This document shows, piece by piece, positions 22,916 through 32,883 of a stretch of 64,000 nt of DNA (within the stretch, counting starts at the first letter, position 1; each line of letters starts with the position of its first letter). The position numbers and the translations under genes were made by a program. The notes below the pieces were generated by a model. The model ran no database searches. It was not told where the DNA came from and saw nothing but the letters and a program-made list of their open reading frames with translations. Source of the DNA: Sporothrix humicola (Eukaryota; Ascomycota; Sordariomycetes; Ophiostomatales; Ophiostomataceae). The DNA lies in assembly GCA_021396245.1 (NCBI GenBank), contig WNYE01000062.1:180418-244417 (forward strand), in the 5' to 3' direction.

Positions 22916-23507
22916 TGTGCGGTGTTGGGAACTGAGCTGACTCGACAGGTGTCTGGCTAAGAAAATGGGTTTCCCGTAAAGACGAATGGCATGACACAGG
23001 TTGTTGCTCATGGCAGTCGGCAACAAGAGATGTATATAACGACATCCATTTGCCTATTCTTCCTTGCGCTCTTGAAAACAGCACATAAATAAAACGCAGA
23101 GCTGCCGAGGAATCGTGTGCGGCGGTTCTCAGTACCTGTCACTCCCTGGTCCTTATTGGACACGAAAGAAAACTACAGACCCGCAACAGCCCCACAGTGT
23201 GGCACTACGTATTAGACAATTTCTGTTTGCGCAACCTCGCCAACTTATTACACCCAAGACACAACAGGTACATACTGCAAGCCTAGTGCATTTTTCCCCG
23301 TTACCATAATTTCACTTCGCTTGCCTCTTTTTCCTTTAATCACCTCTCCGTTTCTTAAGTTCTAAAACATTATTAAAATGTCCATTGGACATATTTTCTC
23401 CCTCTCATACTGCCCAGTTGAAATATAAAAGGAGGGCTTTCCCCTGTTACGATTGTCTGTTAGATTTTCAGAAACCCTGATTTTACCAAACTCTCCATAC
23501 AGACACG
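22916..23507. promoter_or_regulatory. divergent promoter region, arsenate reductase / ACR3
   Basis: About 590 bp between two divergent starts. The side near ACR3 is T/C-rich (about 23290-23350), as in fungal promoters. A bZIP-type operator would be expected here, but I did not identify a convincing one. Confidence 0.5.
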
Positions 23508-24985
23508 ATGGCATCACTCGAACAAACGGCGGAAATCGCTCCTGGTCACGCCAGTACCAGCAACACGGACATTTCTCCAAACACCGACAGTACTATGGCC
23601 ATCCAACAAGACCCCGAGAGCCAAAATCGACAAGGAGAGAAGGAAGACCGCACGGAAAAGATGTCGGCCTACAAGTCTCTCGGATGGCTGGACCGCTTTC
23701 TCGCCGTCTGGATCCTGCTCGCCATGATCGTCGGCGTGCTCTTGGGCAACTTTGTGCCTCAGACGGGGCCAGCACTGCAAAAGGGGAAATTTGTGGGAGT
23801 ATCGGTTCCCATAGGTATGTTTCGGCCACTCTCCTACAACTGCACTCGAGCAAATCTCATGCCTCCTGATCAGTCTTTTGTGTGCTCTGAATACTGAAAA
23901 AAAAAAAAAAAATGAACAGCAATCGGCCTCCTTATTATGATGTACCCTATCCTTTGCAAAGTTCGCTACGAATCGCTGCACGAGATCTTTTCGCACCGGG
24001 GCGTGTGGAAACAGATTGCTTTCAGCATATTCGTGAACTGGGTTGTGGCTCCATTTCTAATGGTATAATTCGCTGTGACGCTCACTCGATAAGAATTGAT
24101 TGAAATAAATTATTTTTAAAGTCAGTCTTACAGAGATGGCTAACCTCTTTTTTTTTTCAGCTTGGTCTCGCATGGGCCTTCCTCCCCGACAAAAGCGACC
24201 TGCGTACAGGTTTAATATTGGTCGGTCTGGGAAGATGTATTGCTATGGTAAGTATCTTCCCTCGGTTGTACAACAGACGTCCGATCATTGCGACAGCATT
24301 TGTTAAATATTTTTTTTTCTACACAAAGGTCCTAATCTGGACGGGCCTAGCCGGAGGCGACGGCGAATATTGCGCCATTCTCGTCGCAATCAACTCGATC
24401 CTACAGATGGTGCTCTTCGCGCCGATGGCTATCTTCTTCATCCGCGTCATCAGCCACGACACCAGCGTGCAGACTGTCTCCTACTCCGTCGTGGCTACCA
24501 GCGTGGCCGTCTTCCTTGGTATCCCTCTTGGCGCGGCCATTGTGACAAGCTTCACCCTCCGCGCCATCGCCGGCCCGGACTGGTTTGAGCGGGTGTTTCT
24601 TCGGTTTGCGTCGCCGTGGTCGCTGATCGGCCTGCTGTACACGATCCTGGTTCTGTTCGCGTCGCAGGGCCACGCCGTGGTGCACCAGATCGTCAGCGTT
24701 GTGCGCGTTGCCGCCCCGCTAATCGTGTACTTTGGGCTGGTTTTCTCCCTCACCCTATGGGCCACGTACCGCCTTGGTTTCGGTTACGCGCTAGCGGCAA
24801 CGCAGAGCTTCACAGCCGCGAGCAACAACTTTGAGCTGTCCATCGCAGTGGCGGTTGCGACGTTTGGCCCGGAGAGCGACCAGGCGCTGGCGGCAACGGT
24901 CGGCCCACTAATCGAGGTTCCCGTGCTGCTGGGCCTGGTGTACCTGGTTCGGTGGGTTGGAAACAGGTGGCATTGGAATAATTGA
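23508..24985 (+). CDS. ACR3: arsenite efflux transporter ACR3
   Basis: Four exons, 23508-23814, 23920-24062, 24161-24247 and 24329-24985, giving 397 residues with about 10 membrane helices. It belongs to the BART superfamily, ACR3 branch. Visible signatures: LLIMMYPILCKVRYE in helix 3-4, GLGRCIAMV with the conserved Cys required for arsenite transport, AGGDGEYCAILVAINSILQ, and AATQSFTAASNNFELSIAVAVATFG with the conserved Glu. It exports arsenite across the plasma membrane. The N-terminal ~60 residues are hydrophilic and poorly conserved, typical of fungal ACR3. All introns are GT..AG, two with T-rich ends before the acceptor. It is one of four arsenic genes here and is convergent with the bZIP gene. 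Confidence 0.93.
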
Positions 24986-25174
24986 ACTACTGGTGTGGTG
25001 ATGGGAGAGAACGATAGAACAAAACGAGGGGTTTTCGCTTCTGCGAGAAGCGAGCCCTGGTGGTCAAGCGTTTGTACAAGACGGCCATTGTACAACAAAT
25101 TATATGCATCGCTTGGCAAATAGACATAGATATAATTTTTACCTACAACCGAACCATCCCCGTAGAAACCAAAC

Positions 25175-26001
25175 TTAGATATTCTTGTCGATCAAGTCAA
25201 AGACCGCCGCATTCCTCACCAAACACCTCCTTTCTTCGGAGCAACCCAAGGCGGGATACAGGAGAGTCTGGTCACCATGACCTTGCACATCGGCGATGAT
25301 GGCCGCGGCCAGTTCGCACGGCATTTCCATGCCAGAGGATGTAGTGCGTGACACATAGGCCGTCTGGAGCACACCGGTCCGTGGCGGCAGCACCGGTTCG
25401 GCACCAGACTTCGTTGCGACACAGTTATTGTCATTGTAGAAGGATAGGCCCCGTTCGTCGAGGTCGCTTGTGTCGCATTCGTCTTGGCCGACAAGACGGG
25501 CGCTGCGGTCGCAGCGTAAGTCCGCCGAGGTTGGTACGGCGTATGTCGTTGTAGGCGATGCAGCATCCGTTTGTGGGTGCGAGCGCGGCGACTCTTGAGA
25601 ATCTTGCGCCTCGGCAAGCTGGGCCGTCTGCGGAAGATCCTCGTTCGCATCCTTGACTTCGCCGTGTCGATGGTCGCGGTCCACACCGTTTGGGCGGAGG
25701 CATTGTTCGATCTCAGCACTCGACACCCCGTGACGAGCAAGAAGGGCACGCAGGTGCTGGTTCTCCTCGGTGACGGCGCGCGCGGCGTTTTGCATTTGGA
25801 TGCTCGCCTGCACGCCACGCTGTTCGTAGTCGTGCAGCCGCCGCTGCAAATCCTGGACGAGTTCTTTCTGGCGAGCACGCGATCGCCGCTGGTTCTCGCG
25901 GACGAGAATTTTAACCGCAGGGGTTATGTGCTGCAGGATAAGTCATCATAACGCGGTTAAGAAAAAAGTAGTAAGTTGATATAGCTTACCTTCCGGGGCA
26001 T
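25175..26001 (-). CDS. bZIP transcription factor, likely arsenic-cluster regulator
   Basis: Two exons: a four-codon exon 1 (25990-26001, MPRK) and 25175-25930, with a 59-nt GT..AG intron; 255 residues. The join gives HITPAVKILVRENQRRSRARQKELVQDLQRR, with the basic region N-x-R-R-S-R-A-R-x-K of fungal bZIP proteins followed by a weak leucine zipper and coiled segment. The C-terminus (CELAAAIIADVQGHGD, then LGCSEERRCLVRNAAVFDLID) is a Cys-bearing region common to one branch of fungal bZIP factors; the Cys residues could bind trivalent arsenic, as in Yap8-like sensors, but that is inference. It is convergent with ACR3 and divergent from ArsH, so it probably controls both pairs. Confidence 0.82.
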
Positions 26002-26620
26002 AATCGCGCGATCGATGCCGGGGGCCGACGACTCAGCTGATACGCCGGTATTGCTGGATAGAAGAAGGAAGTGGCCTCATTGCTAAGATGAATGCCGTCA
26101 ACATAGAGTGGTCGACTGCAAAGGTTGTACTGGGAAGAAAGGGAAAAGAAAGGGACAAAAACCACAACGGGAGGATTTAGACGGTGGCAGTGCAGATCAC
26201 ATCCTACATGAGATATGCTGAGTAATTCGACGCCAAGCAGAGAATCAGGAGAAAGTCTCCATTAACCAATGATGAGAAGGGAATGACAGACTCCCGTCTC
26301 TAGCGTCAGCCATCAACGGCGCGCGACTGTAGTGTAAAATATGCGACTAAGACCGGTCCGTTCCTTCCCAGTTACTTATATTTCGCCGCTCACAGAGATA
26401 ATTGCCTTCTTTTTTTCGTCTGCTACCTTTAACCCTCTGGCAGACGCCAACGTACCGAAAGCTGAACAGCTCCAGAGAAACGTGTCGAGGCCAGATGAAG
26501 GTTCCTCGAACCCCATTGCCGTTACCATTACTACGGAGGCATCAACGACCATTTACCTTATCCCCCACTCGTTCTTACGCCAACTGTCTGTTCCCTTCGT
26601 CCCCCGTCTCCGACAAGAAG
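26002..26620. promoter_or_regulatory. divergent promoter region, bZIP / ArsH
   Basis: About 620 bp between divergent starts of the regulator and ArsH. No tRNA or gene is seen; a specific operator could not be assigned. Confidence 0.45.
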
Positions 26621-27718
26621 ATGCAACATCCGCATTCCCCTGTCGCTCTCGTTGGCCACGGCGACCTGAACAACTCCTACGCTTCCAGGGCCACGGTCGA
26701 GTTCACGGCTGACCCGACCTATGCCTTTCAGTCTTTCGCCATCGACGTCGACCAAGACGACGCTGCCGTCCGTGACCGCTATCGGCCCTTTCTTCTTCCA
26801 CCACCTTTTGCTGCGGACGACTGGGTCGCGCAGCTGGAGCTCGGCACGGTCCTGCATCTGGTCGAGTCGGAAATTCTGGCGAAGAAGCGTAGCCGCCTGC
26901 GCATCCTCGTACTGTATGGCAGCTTGAGAAGTCGGTACGTTTCCTTTGTCCCCGTTAGTCTGCAACGATGAAGAAGGGAAGCTCGTTCTCATGCCTTGGT
27001 ACAGGTCTTTCTCGCGTCTCCTTGCATACGAGGCCGCACGTGTTCTTTTCCGCCTCGGTTGCGATGTCCGGGTGTACGACCCGGCAGGTCTGCCTCAAAA
27101 GGACGACATTCACCATTCTCACCCCAAGGTTCAGGAGCTACGCGAACTGAGCAAATGGAGCGATGGCCACGTCTGGATCAGTCCCGAGCAACACGGGAAC
27201 CTAGTGAGTCGCTGCGTTTCGCTGTCTTTATTGTTTCGAGGACCATGATTTAAGACTTTCTGCTAACCGCGCCGCCACAGACTGGCATTTTCAAGCAGCA
27301 AATTGACTGGATCCCCCTATCGTCAGGAGCTGTTCGGCCGACACAGGGCAGGACGCTGGCCGTGGCTCAGGTCAGCGGCGGATCCCAGTCCTTCAATGCG
27401 GTGAATTCCCTCCGCATTCTCGGTCGGTGGATGCGCATGTTTGCCATCCCCAACCAGAGCTCTGTGCCCAAAGCGTACACGCAGTTCACCTCCGAGGCAG
27501 AAGGCAGCCGCATGATCCCGAGCTCGAACCGCGACCGCCTTGTTGACTGCATGGAAGAGCTTGTTAAATATACCATCTTTATGCGGCCCCACTTTGACCT
27601 CTTTGGGGACCGCTTCAGCGAGCGGGAGGACCGCAGGCTCAAGTTGGAAAAGGCAAACGAGGAGCGAAATACAGCGCATTCCATGAACGGCGTGTCTTTG
27701 AACGGTCTATCTTTGTAA
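26621..27718 (+). CDS. arsH: ArsH, NADPH-dependent FMN reductase
   Basis: Three exons, 26621-26934, 27005-27203 and 27281-27718, giving 316 residues. Splicing rebuilds the flavodoxin-like FMN phosphate loop [19 protein letters not shown]. Other ArsH marks: [16 protein letters not shown], the Trp/Ser text [40 protein letters not shown] and [14 protein letters not shown]. ArsH proteins are tetrameric flavoenzymes that use NADPH; some oxidise trivalent organoarsenicals, making them less toxic. No arsM methyltransferase was found in this window. The C-terminal tail after [14 protein letters not shown] is unconserved. Location next to ACR3 and a reductase supports the assignment strongly. Confidence 0.93.
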
Positions 27719-28370
27719 GTAGTATGGAAAATAAACCTCAAGCTACAGGGCGTTTTATTCTATTTCGGATGTATAATGTCCCAATACTACCTCGACGAAG
27801 TTTATTATTATTATTATCCGCCTTTCTCAGCCACCTCCTGGCGATTGGCGACTAGCTAGACACAACCCTCCCGGGGAAAAAAACTGTCACAGATCTGAAT
27901 GGGTGTGTGTTCTTAGTTACAGGTGCGCGTAGTAGGCCGCGAGTCTCTACACTTCAACAAATAAATAAATAAAACAGAACTAAATAAACAAATAGACATG
28001 TGGGGAATGAACGATTGTAAGTAGGTTAGGGTGTCGTCTCACGCCGGCGTCGGTGATCTCTCTCGTTTTTTGTGGTTTCTTGGTTTCTAGGTTTTTGGAC
28101 CTACTTTCTTTCTTTTTTTCTGCTCTCATATTTACTTTCCCATCCATTGTTCTTTGTGTCTTTTCCAGCCATAGTTTTTGTAACATATATACTTTTCGGA
28201 ACGGGTTCGTGCTTTTCATAGTATTCTTTGTCTCCCTTTACTCGGCCCAAAGCGGTGGCGTGCATGTAGATAGGTACACGTAGGATATCCCAATGTAGAT
28301 ATTCTAGCACCCCCGGCGTTGTCTCGAATGTTTCGGTGGCCTACCAAACTACCGTCCTCCAACAATTGAT
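27719..28370. other. intergenic, end of arsenic cluster to copy D
   Basis: AT-rich. No gene recognised. A TTATTATTATTA microrepeat lies near 27804-27816 and an AAATAAATAAAT run near 27959-27972. No terminal repeats that would mark a cargo boundary were seen. Confidence 0.45.
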
Positions 28371-29246
28371 TTAGACTCCACCCGAGATCACGCTGCCTTC
28401 TACGCACGTGTTGATAAATGCGTCTGCGAATTGAATATCGGTCGCGCCACTACTCTCAGAAAGTTGATACCTCACCAAGGCCAAGCTCGGATCAGGGATA
28501 CTGTCAGCCGCTGTTGTAGGTGCTGTCCAATCAATCGAAAATGTCTTCCATACACCAATCTCGCTATTCGAGGGCTGGATGGATATACCAGCCCGGGAGA
28601 CGTAATTTGTCCAGATATATAAATATTTCGATCCAGTGACAGATAAGACCCGGTAACGAATGGAGACTTTGTAAGTTGTACCGGGTACGACTGGTACATT
28701 CGTTTGAGAAAAAATCACATCGTAGACGCGAGTGGCGGTATTGTAGAATTCGAAGCAGCTTGATGGGTCCCCAGGATTAGACCCGCAGTCGTCAGTCTGA
28801 AAGTAGTATCGGTTTGTTCCATCCACTACTGAAGTAAGGCTCCACGATTCTATGCCGCCGTTTCCGTCGGACAGCAAAGACGGATTTTTTGCCAGACTTT
28901 TGCATATTTCGGGCGAGGGCGAAGGTGACGGTGCAACACTAAAAGACGACGATGGCGCGACAGATGATGAGGCGGAAGAAGACACAGACGATAAGATTGA
29001 CAGTGAACTTGAGGACGACGCGGGGATTGAGCTCGATGAAGAAAGGGACAGCGACAGAGACGGAGACGGAGACGACGACGGTACCGATGACACAGAAGAT
29101 GCAGAAGACACAGATAACGACGAGGCAGAGCTTGACGGCGAGGGAGATGGCGACGATGATGACCGGCGAGGACGACAAGCGCCAGCAGAAACAGCAGCAC
29201 TGTTCCAGAGGAAGCCAATTATGGCGAGAATTGTTGTGGGACGCAT
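28371..29246 (-). CDS. secreted Ser-rich/CBM-like protein, copy D
   Basis: Intact, 291 residues from the ATG at 29246; an upstream Met adds 15 residues without a signal-peptide shape. The signal peptide (MRPTTILAIIGFLWNSAAVSAG) and the following A-C-R-P-R-R-S-S-S are almost the same as in copy B. A Ser-rich stalk of about 95 residues leads to ICKSLAKNPSLLSDGNGG, CGSNPGDPSSCFEFYN, VPGTTYKVSIRYRVLS, GVWKTFSIDWTAPTT and IQFADAFINTCVEGSV. B, D and E form the closest sub-group. Upstream sequences of D and E also match in part (ATTTATGTGG..AACATGTT). Presumed soluble secreted glycan-binding protein, as for copy B. Confidence 0.86.
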   Translation of the reverse strand: MRPTTILAIIGFLWNSAAVSAGACRPRRSSSSPSPSPSSSASSLSVSSASSVSSVPSSSPSPSLSLSLSSSSSIPASSSSSLSILSSVSSSASSSVAPSSSFSVAPSPSPSPEICKSLAKNPSLLSDGNGGIESWSLTSVVDGTNRYYFQTDDCGSNPGDPSSCFEFYNTATRVYDVIFSQTNVPVVPGTTYKVSIRYRVLSVTGSKYLYIWTNYVSRAGISIQPSNSEIGVWKTFSIDWTAPTTAADSIPDPSLALVRYQLSESSGATDIQFADAFINTCVEGSVISGGV

Positions 29247-29836
29247 GTTGCCGCGACGTTTCGATGAGTAGGAGGATTGAACGACAGACAAGAGTTAGAG
29301 GAACCGACGAAAACTCTTGGGGCCTGGGGACACTTTTATTCTAATCTGCGCTGACCCAACTACACATTGGTCCATTTTCAATTTTATGGCCTAGTCGAAG
29401 TTCCAATAGATTTGTGGCGTTTGGGGATTTATGTGGCGGAACAATAAACATGTTACCTATTTGGGACGTTCTCAGTCCGGGCACGGCAGCTGGAGCCTAG
29501 GGCTGTGATTAGTTTTCAGCTCTGATTATGTAGACGCGTTACGACTAGTTAGCTACAGAACGTTAGTCTGTATGGATCACGGAGACAATAGCCCGATTAT
29601 TTTAAATAGTGCTGGGGAAGAATCGCGGAAAGTTGACATTTCTATTCGTAATTCATATTCCCCTACTAAAAAAAGGAATTAATATGGTCCTAAACATAGC
29701 AAGCTGACAAGACAAAATGCACGTCGAATGGGAGCAGAATGGTGGTTAATGACAAGAGGTCAATGAGAAAAGCTTGTGTTTGTGTTTGCTTTTTCAGGGG
29801 CGGTCTAATGTGATTGTTCGAATTTCCACAAATACA

Positions 29837-29911
29837 ATATGCGGGATCTTGACGGGCTATTGATCAACCCAGTCACTGCGGAGTACGGCGTAGATTTCTT
29901 GACATTCAATA
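29837..29911 (+). pseudogene. 3' remnant of an APH-fold phosphotransferase
   Basis: The stretch reads NMRDLDGLLINP, then DFLTFN, and is close at nucleotide level to the last ~65 bases of the phosphotransferase gene ending at 11234 (NLRDLDGLLIDP ... RFLDIE). An insertion of several codons and loss of the rest of the gene make it a relic. It precedes family copy E just as the complete gene precedes relic A. The rest of 29247-29836 has no recognisable gene. Confidence 0.75.
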
Positions 29912-30101
29912 GCAAAGGCAGAGCATAGGTTGTTGGTAAATGTGAATGTTATAAGCAGATGTGAAATATATACAGAGGATCAATGACTGTGTTAAATGTA
30001 AATGGCTAAGCGCCGGACCAAGTCAAACCTCGTTTTAAATCGACAGCACTTTCAGCCCTTTCAATAATGTTCGGTCAACCAAATAGACATCTAAACGCCG
30101 C

Positions 30102-30914
30102 TTAGACTGCACTACGTTCTTCACAAGTGTTTATAAAGAAGTCCGAGAATTGTATATCCTTTGCGCCACTCGACTCGGAAAGTGTAAACTGTAGCATGAC
30201 TACGTTTGGGTCGGGAAACGAGCCGCTTCCTGTTGTTGGAGCTGTCCAAGACGCCGAGAGTGTCTTCCATACGCCAAGTTCGACCGATGGAGTCAACTGC
30301 ACGCTTGCTTGGTTGACCTGGTTTGCGCCAATGTAGAGAATCTTGGACCCCGTGAGTAACATGACGCGGTAGCGGAGGGAAAGCGTGTACGTCGTGCCAG
30401 GCACTACCGGAATGCCGGTCTGGAAGACAGCCATGAAGCCGTAGTATCCCTCGCTATTGTAAAATGCGTAGCAAGTCGGGGGGTCGCCGGGGTCGGTGCC
30501 GCAGTCAACACCCGGATAGCCTCTACGCTGGGTCTCAAAATCCGCGGAAGCAACGGTCCACAACTCTATACCGCCGGCGGCAGCCGCGACTAGAAACGGG
30601 TTCTTGACCAGACTTGTGCATAGGTCGGGTGACGGTGATGGGGACGGCACAAAAATCGATGACGCCGACGATGCCGATGAGGAAACAGGTGTTGAGGCAG
30701 ATGAAGGAATGGACGATATGAGTGATAGCGAGCTTGACGGAGAGACAGAAAGAGAACTTGACAGTGAGGACGGCGAGGAGGACGGCGAGGAGGATGACAC
30801 CGACGATGTAGACGACAATGACGAAGAAGACTGGCGGGGACGGCAAGCACTTCCTGAAACAGCAGTGCTATTCCAAAGGAAGCCAAGAACGGCGAGGACT
30901 TTTGTCGCCCGCAT
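30102..30914 (-). CDS. secreted Ser-rich/CBM-like protein, copy E
   Basis: Intact, 270 residues. Signal peptide MRATKVLAVLGFLWNSTAVSG followed by SACRPRQSSSS, a stalk of about 75 residues rich in Ser and Pro, then LCTSLVKNPFLVAAAAGG, CGTDPGDPPTCYAFYN, VPGTTYTLSLRYRVML, GVWKTLSASWTAPTTGS, PDPNVVMLQFTLSESSG and IQFSDFFINTCEERSAV. It is the best intact match to relic A, and both lie next to phosphotransferase sequence, so they probably derive from one duplicated segment. Same presumed role as copy B. Confidence 0.86.
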   Translation of the reverse strand: MRATKVLAVLGFLWNSTAVSGSACRPRQSSSSLSSTSSVSSSSPSSSPSSLSSSLSVSPSSSLSLISSIPSSASTPVSSSASSASSIFVPSPSPSPDLCTSLVKNPFLVAAAAGGIELWTVASADFETQRRGYPGVDCGTDPGDPPTCYAFYNSEGYYGFMAVFQTGIPVVPGTTYTLSLRYRVMLLTGSKILYIGANQVNQASVQLTPSVELGVWKTLSASWTAPTTGSGSFPDPNVVMLQFTLSESSGAKDIQFSDFFINTCEERSAV

Positions 30915-31700
30915 ATTGACGTGAATCTTTGACAGAAAGTCGAATGCGAATCTGCGAATCGGAGGATTACAAGGTCGAAAAGCGAAAAAGGGCAGAAGAG
31001 AAGAGCGGAAAAGTTACAGAGACTTTTTTTTTGCGGTGCGAGAAGTGGCAACCACATATATGGGATTTGACACGAACCAGGGCAAGTTGCGCATTCGTCC
31101 ATATTTTTGTCCCAGGGGGTAATGATGCTTGTTTTAGCAATAGTCGCGTTCCTGATGGAACAAAAAGAGCATAAGATTTATTTATGTGGAGCCACTAACA
31201 ACATGTTTCCTGTTTGGGATGTATTGGATCTTGGCATGGCGTTTGTGGGGTCTTCACCTCGACATTCATCAGAGGACATCTCCAAGAAAAGACATACACA
31301 CAAGATATTGGCCATGGTTGCAAAGCTTGATGTCAGGTTTAGTCGTATTCATGGTCCGCCTGCCGATCAAGCCATTCGGAAACGAGTGCCATGGCGTATG
31401 CACAGTTCTTTTCCAACTGTGTCGCGTCCGCAGGGACCATTGTAGCTTACCAATGAGGCATCCAACAACAAAAAGGTATGTATATCCTAACCTCCATACC
31501 TATCACATAATATGATAAAAACTGTGTGCATCTGCATGACGGCTGTGTTCGTGTTTTCTTTCAACACGACACTGTTTTTACGGACAATATGCCGCACTTT
31601 TCATTTGTGGCCGAGACTTTAATGCCGAGGATAAACACGCTGCAAAATCAATGGCTGGATCAAAACGGCAAAGCAGTGTTTCTAGAGAGAAATACATTTC
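30915..31700. other. intergenic, upstream of copy E
   Basis: Shares segments with the region upstream of copy D (AACATGTTTCCTGTTTGGGATGT near 31199 versus the similar string near 29448). No gene is supported; the short frames on the + strand have no domain. Confidence 0.4.
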
Positions 31701-31716
31701 TCGATGACTTGTGTTC

Positions 31717-31718
<2 letters not shown>

Positions 31719-31763
<45 letters not shown>

Positions 31764-31907
31764 TAAAAAAAATAAAAAAAAAAACAAACAAAAAAAAAAA
31801 AAAAAAAAAAAAAACCCAACCCCCCACCAACAAAAAAAAAAATGTGCTGATAAAAAACCCAAAACATTTTTTTTTTAATAAAAAAAATTTTTTTTTTTTT
31901 TTTTTTC

Positions 31908-31949
<42 letters not shown>
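31719..31949. repeat. long A-rich low-complexity tract
   Basis: About 230 bp of nearly pure A with a central T block and a few C interruptions. Reading frames crossing it consist of Lys or Phe runs and are not genes. A tract this long and this unclean is often a sequencing or assembly artefact. Confidence 0.8.
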
Positions 31950-31952
<3 letters not shown>

Positions 31953-32013
31953 GCACGACGTTCCGAATCTTTGTCCATCAAAATCCAAGTCTAAACAGCA
32001 GCTCATCTAACTC

Positions 32014-32883
32014 TTAATTGGCAGGAACCATGGTCACATCAGAGAACTGGATCATCAAACTGGCAGTCGTGACCGCGCCATTCTCCCAGATGCGAAAGAA
32101 AATGACATTCGGGTCCGGGAAACTAGCCGAACCAGTTGCCGGTGCCGTGTATGTGGCCGTCAAGTATTGCCAACTGTCGAAGACGGTTGTGTCCGGCGAC
32201 AGCAGCGCATATCCCTGCATATCCGGCAGTTGTTCGTCGTTGATCGTGAAGCTGATAGGGAGTGTTCCAGTGAGCACAGTGACGCGGTATCCAACACGGA
32301 TCGTGTAGGTCTGGCCGGGCGTCACAGGTACATTATCCTGGTACAGATTATGGTCGGCTTTAGTAGAAGACGGTGTTGAAATAAAGTAACAAGTTTTGGG
32401 GTCGCCGGGGTTGGTGCCGCAGTAGGTGCTTGTGCCGAATACATTGGTGCTGGTTATGCCACCATTGTTGATTCTCCAACCGGGCACGGACCCGGGGCCG
32501 TCTGTAGCGAGATATCGGTTTGTTATGACGTTTAAATCGTCGATCGATGTGGCCTAAGGTGGCGGCGATACTGACGAGGAGGAGGGAGACGAGGAAGAGG
32601 GACTGGACGATGGAGCAGCTGAAGACGACGCGGACAACAAAACCGAGATCGAAGAGATTGATGGTGAAATAGAAGGAGACACAGATAGCTGGACCGATGA
32701 CGAAGAGATGGATGGCGAGGAGGTGGGAGACGAAACTGGTGAAGACGGCCCGGATGACGACGGGGATGGCAGTGAAGACACAGACGGCGAATGCGGCGAC
32801 GACGGCTTGCACCGACTTGCAAAGACGGGTGAGCCCATCAGGGCCAATGTGGCACCGAACGCCGTGAGGACGGTAATTTGCAT
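32014..32883 (-). pseudogene. family copy F, one in-frame TAG
   Basis: Signal peptide (MQITVLTAFGATLALMGSPVFA), SRCKPSSPHS and Ser-rich stalk run from 32883 to a TAG at 32554-32556. The same frame then continues to the normal end: VPGWRINNGG, CGTNPGDPKTCYFIS, VTPGQTYTIRVGYRVTV, SWQYLTATYTAPATGSASFPDPN and IQFSDVTMVPAN. The stop sits where the stalk meets the domain, where relatives have P-Q-x-C; CAG to TAG would fit a RIP-type change. The usual C-x-N-L-x-x-NP motif is degenerate here and the final Cys is absent, so decay beyond the single stop is likely. Its signal region is nearly the same as in relic H. Confidence 0.78.

Noticed and set aside
22916..28370. Starship-type giant mobile element around the arsenic genes
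   Set aside because: No DUF3435 tyrosine recombinase or flanking direct repeats were seen in the window; kept only as a question under findings.
31526..32017. Lys-rich + strand frame and Phe-rich minus frames
   Set aside because: They are produced by the A-rich tract and contain no protein-like sequence.
32554..32573. Tiny intron that would remove the stop in copy F
   Set aside because: The only GT..AG pair around the TAG would be about 20 nt, too short for a fungal spliceosomal intron.
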